The notes under the pieces were generated by a model, which did not search any database, had not been told where the DNA came from, and saw nothing but the letters and a program-made list of their open reading frames with translations. Source: Actinomycetota bacterium (GTDB lineage Bacteria > Actinomycetota > Thermoleophilia > RBG-16-64-13). From it: a DNA stretch of 5,110 nt. Below are positions 4,928 to 5,110 of this stretch, piece by piece. The stretch spans positions 1,658 through 6,767 of the forward strand of contig JAMDDA010000114.1 in assembly GCA_023488925.1 (NCBI GenBank). The letters are read 5' to 3'. A program made the translations under genes and the position numbers. Every line of letters starts with the position of its first letter. The stretch's first letter is position 1.

Positions 4928-5110
4928 GTGAAGCGGTTCGACGTCTTCACCCTGGTACCCGACGCCTTCGCTTGGTTTCTGACCCAGCACCCCGTGGCCG
5001 ACGCCGTGGAGGCACACCTGGTCGACATCCGCGTCCACCAGATCCGGGAATATTCACCCCTGAGCCACCGGCAGGTGGACGACGCCCCCTACGGCGGCGG
5101 CCCGGGGATG
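4928..5110 (+). CDS. trmD: tRNA (guanine37-N1)-methyltransferase TrmD, N-terminal part (3' end outside window)
   Basis: SAM-dependent trefoil-knot methyltransferase that makes m1G37 in tRNAs, preventing +1 frameshifting. The first 61 codons are visible and the frame is still open at the window edge. The N-terminus KRFDVFTLVPDAF at 2-14 matches the family's opening (RFDVxTLFPEMF), and HRQVDDAPYGGGPGM at 47-61 is the diagnostic segment. GTG 4928 is the start: the ATG at 4911 reads only six codons before TGA, and no other start fits the conserved N-terminus. The ribosome binding site is weak (GAAGG at 4913-4917 overlapping the rimM stop), so translation is probably coupled to rimM. The rest of the gene, and often rplS, would lie downstream. 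Confidence 0.95.
   Translation, partial: MKRFDVFTLVPDAFAWFLTQHPVADAVEAHLVDIRVHQIREYSPLSHRQVDDAPYGGGPGM

Noticed and set aside
4255..5028. 257-aa minus-strand open frame across rimM and the trmD start
   Set aside because: It runs antisense through three conserved genes and has no recognisable domain or ribosome binding site.
1..5110. Mobile elements, CRISPR arrays, tRNAs or defence genes
   Set aside because: No transposase, integrase, terminal repeats, spaced direct repeats or tRNA-like folds were seen. The gene content is conserved housekeeping plus one transporter pair.

Overview
This is a high-GC bacterial window, transcribed entirely left to right, covering one of the most conserved gene neighbourhoods in bacteria: SRP-mediated protein targeting next to a ribosome/tRNA maturation operon. 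The order is ftsY (3' end only), a khtU-like K+/H+ antiporter, a khtT-like regulator, ffh, rpsP, khpA, rimM and trmD (5' end only). A KH-domain gene between rpsP and rimM, ftsY just upstream of ffh, strong GC bias at third codon positions, GTG starts and strong Shine-Dalgarno sites suggest an actinobacterial lineage, perhaps a deep-branching one such as Thermoleophilia or Rubrobacteria. A Firmicutes-like or Chloroflexi-like relative cannot be excluded. The taxonomic call is inference from layout and protein style only.

Region by region: 2-424 is the C-terminal G domain of the SRP receptor FtsY. 494-1702 and 1699-2193 form a two-gene unit that overlaps by 4 bp (GTGA): a CPA2-family membrane antiporter without its own RCK domain, followed by a soluble KhtT-type subunit with a C-terminal RCK_C domain. 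In Bacillus subtilis, KhtT gates KhtU and its RCK_C domain binds cyclic di-AMP. 2194-2382 is the only sizeable non-coding gap (189 nt). It carries a near-consensus housekeeping promoter (TTGACG, 17 nt, TAAACT) and about 96 nt of GC-rich leader before ffh. From ffh onward the genes are closely spaced with no evident terminator, so ffh-rpsP-khpA-rimM-trmD looks like one operon driven by that promoter.

FtsY and Ffh form the GTPase pair that delivers ribosomes making membrane proteins to the translocon. bS16, KhpA, RimM and TrmD serve 30S assembly, RNA chaperoning and tRNA m1G37 methylation. The antiporter pair has no direct biochemical link to these. It occupies the slot between ftsY and ffh that, from memory, holds ylxM in Firmicutes and amt-glnK-glnD in many Actinobacteria.

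I do not see an unmistakable novel system. The best leads are the antiporter/regulator insertion between the two SRP GTPases, a dyad-symmetric element spanning the ffh promoter, an 11-codon leader ORF that ends inside the rpsP ribosome binding site, and a very stable hairpin just before the rimM start region.
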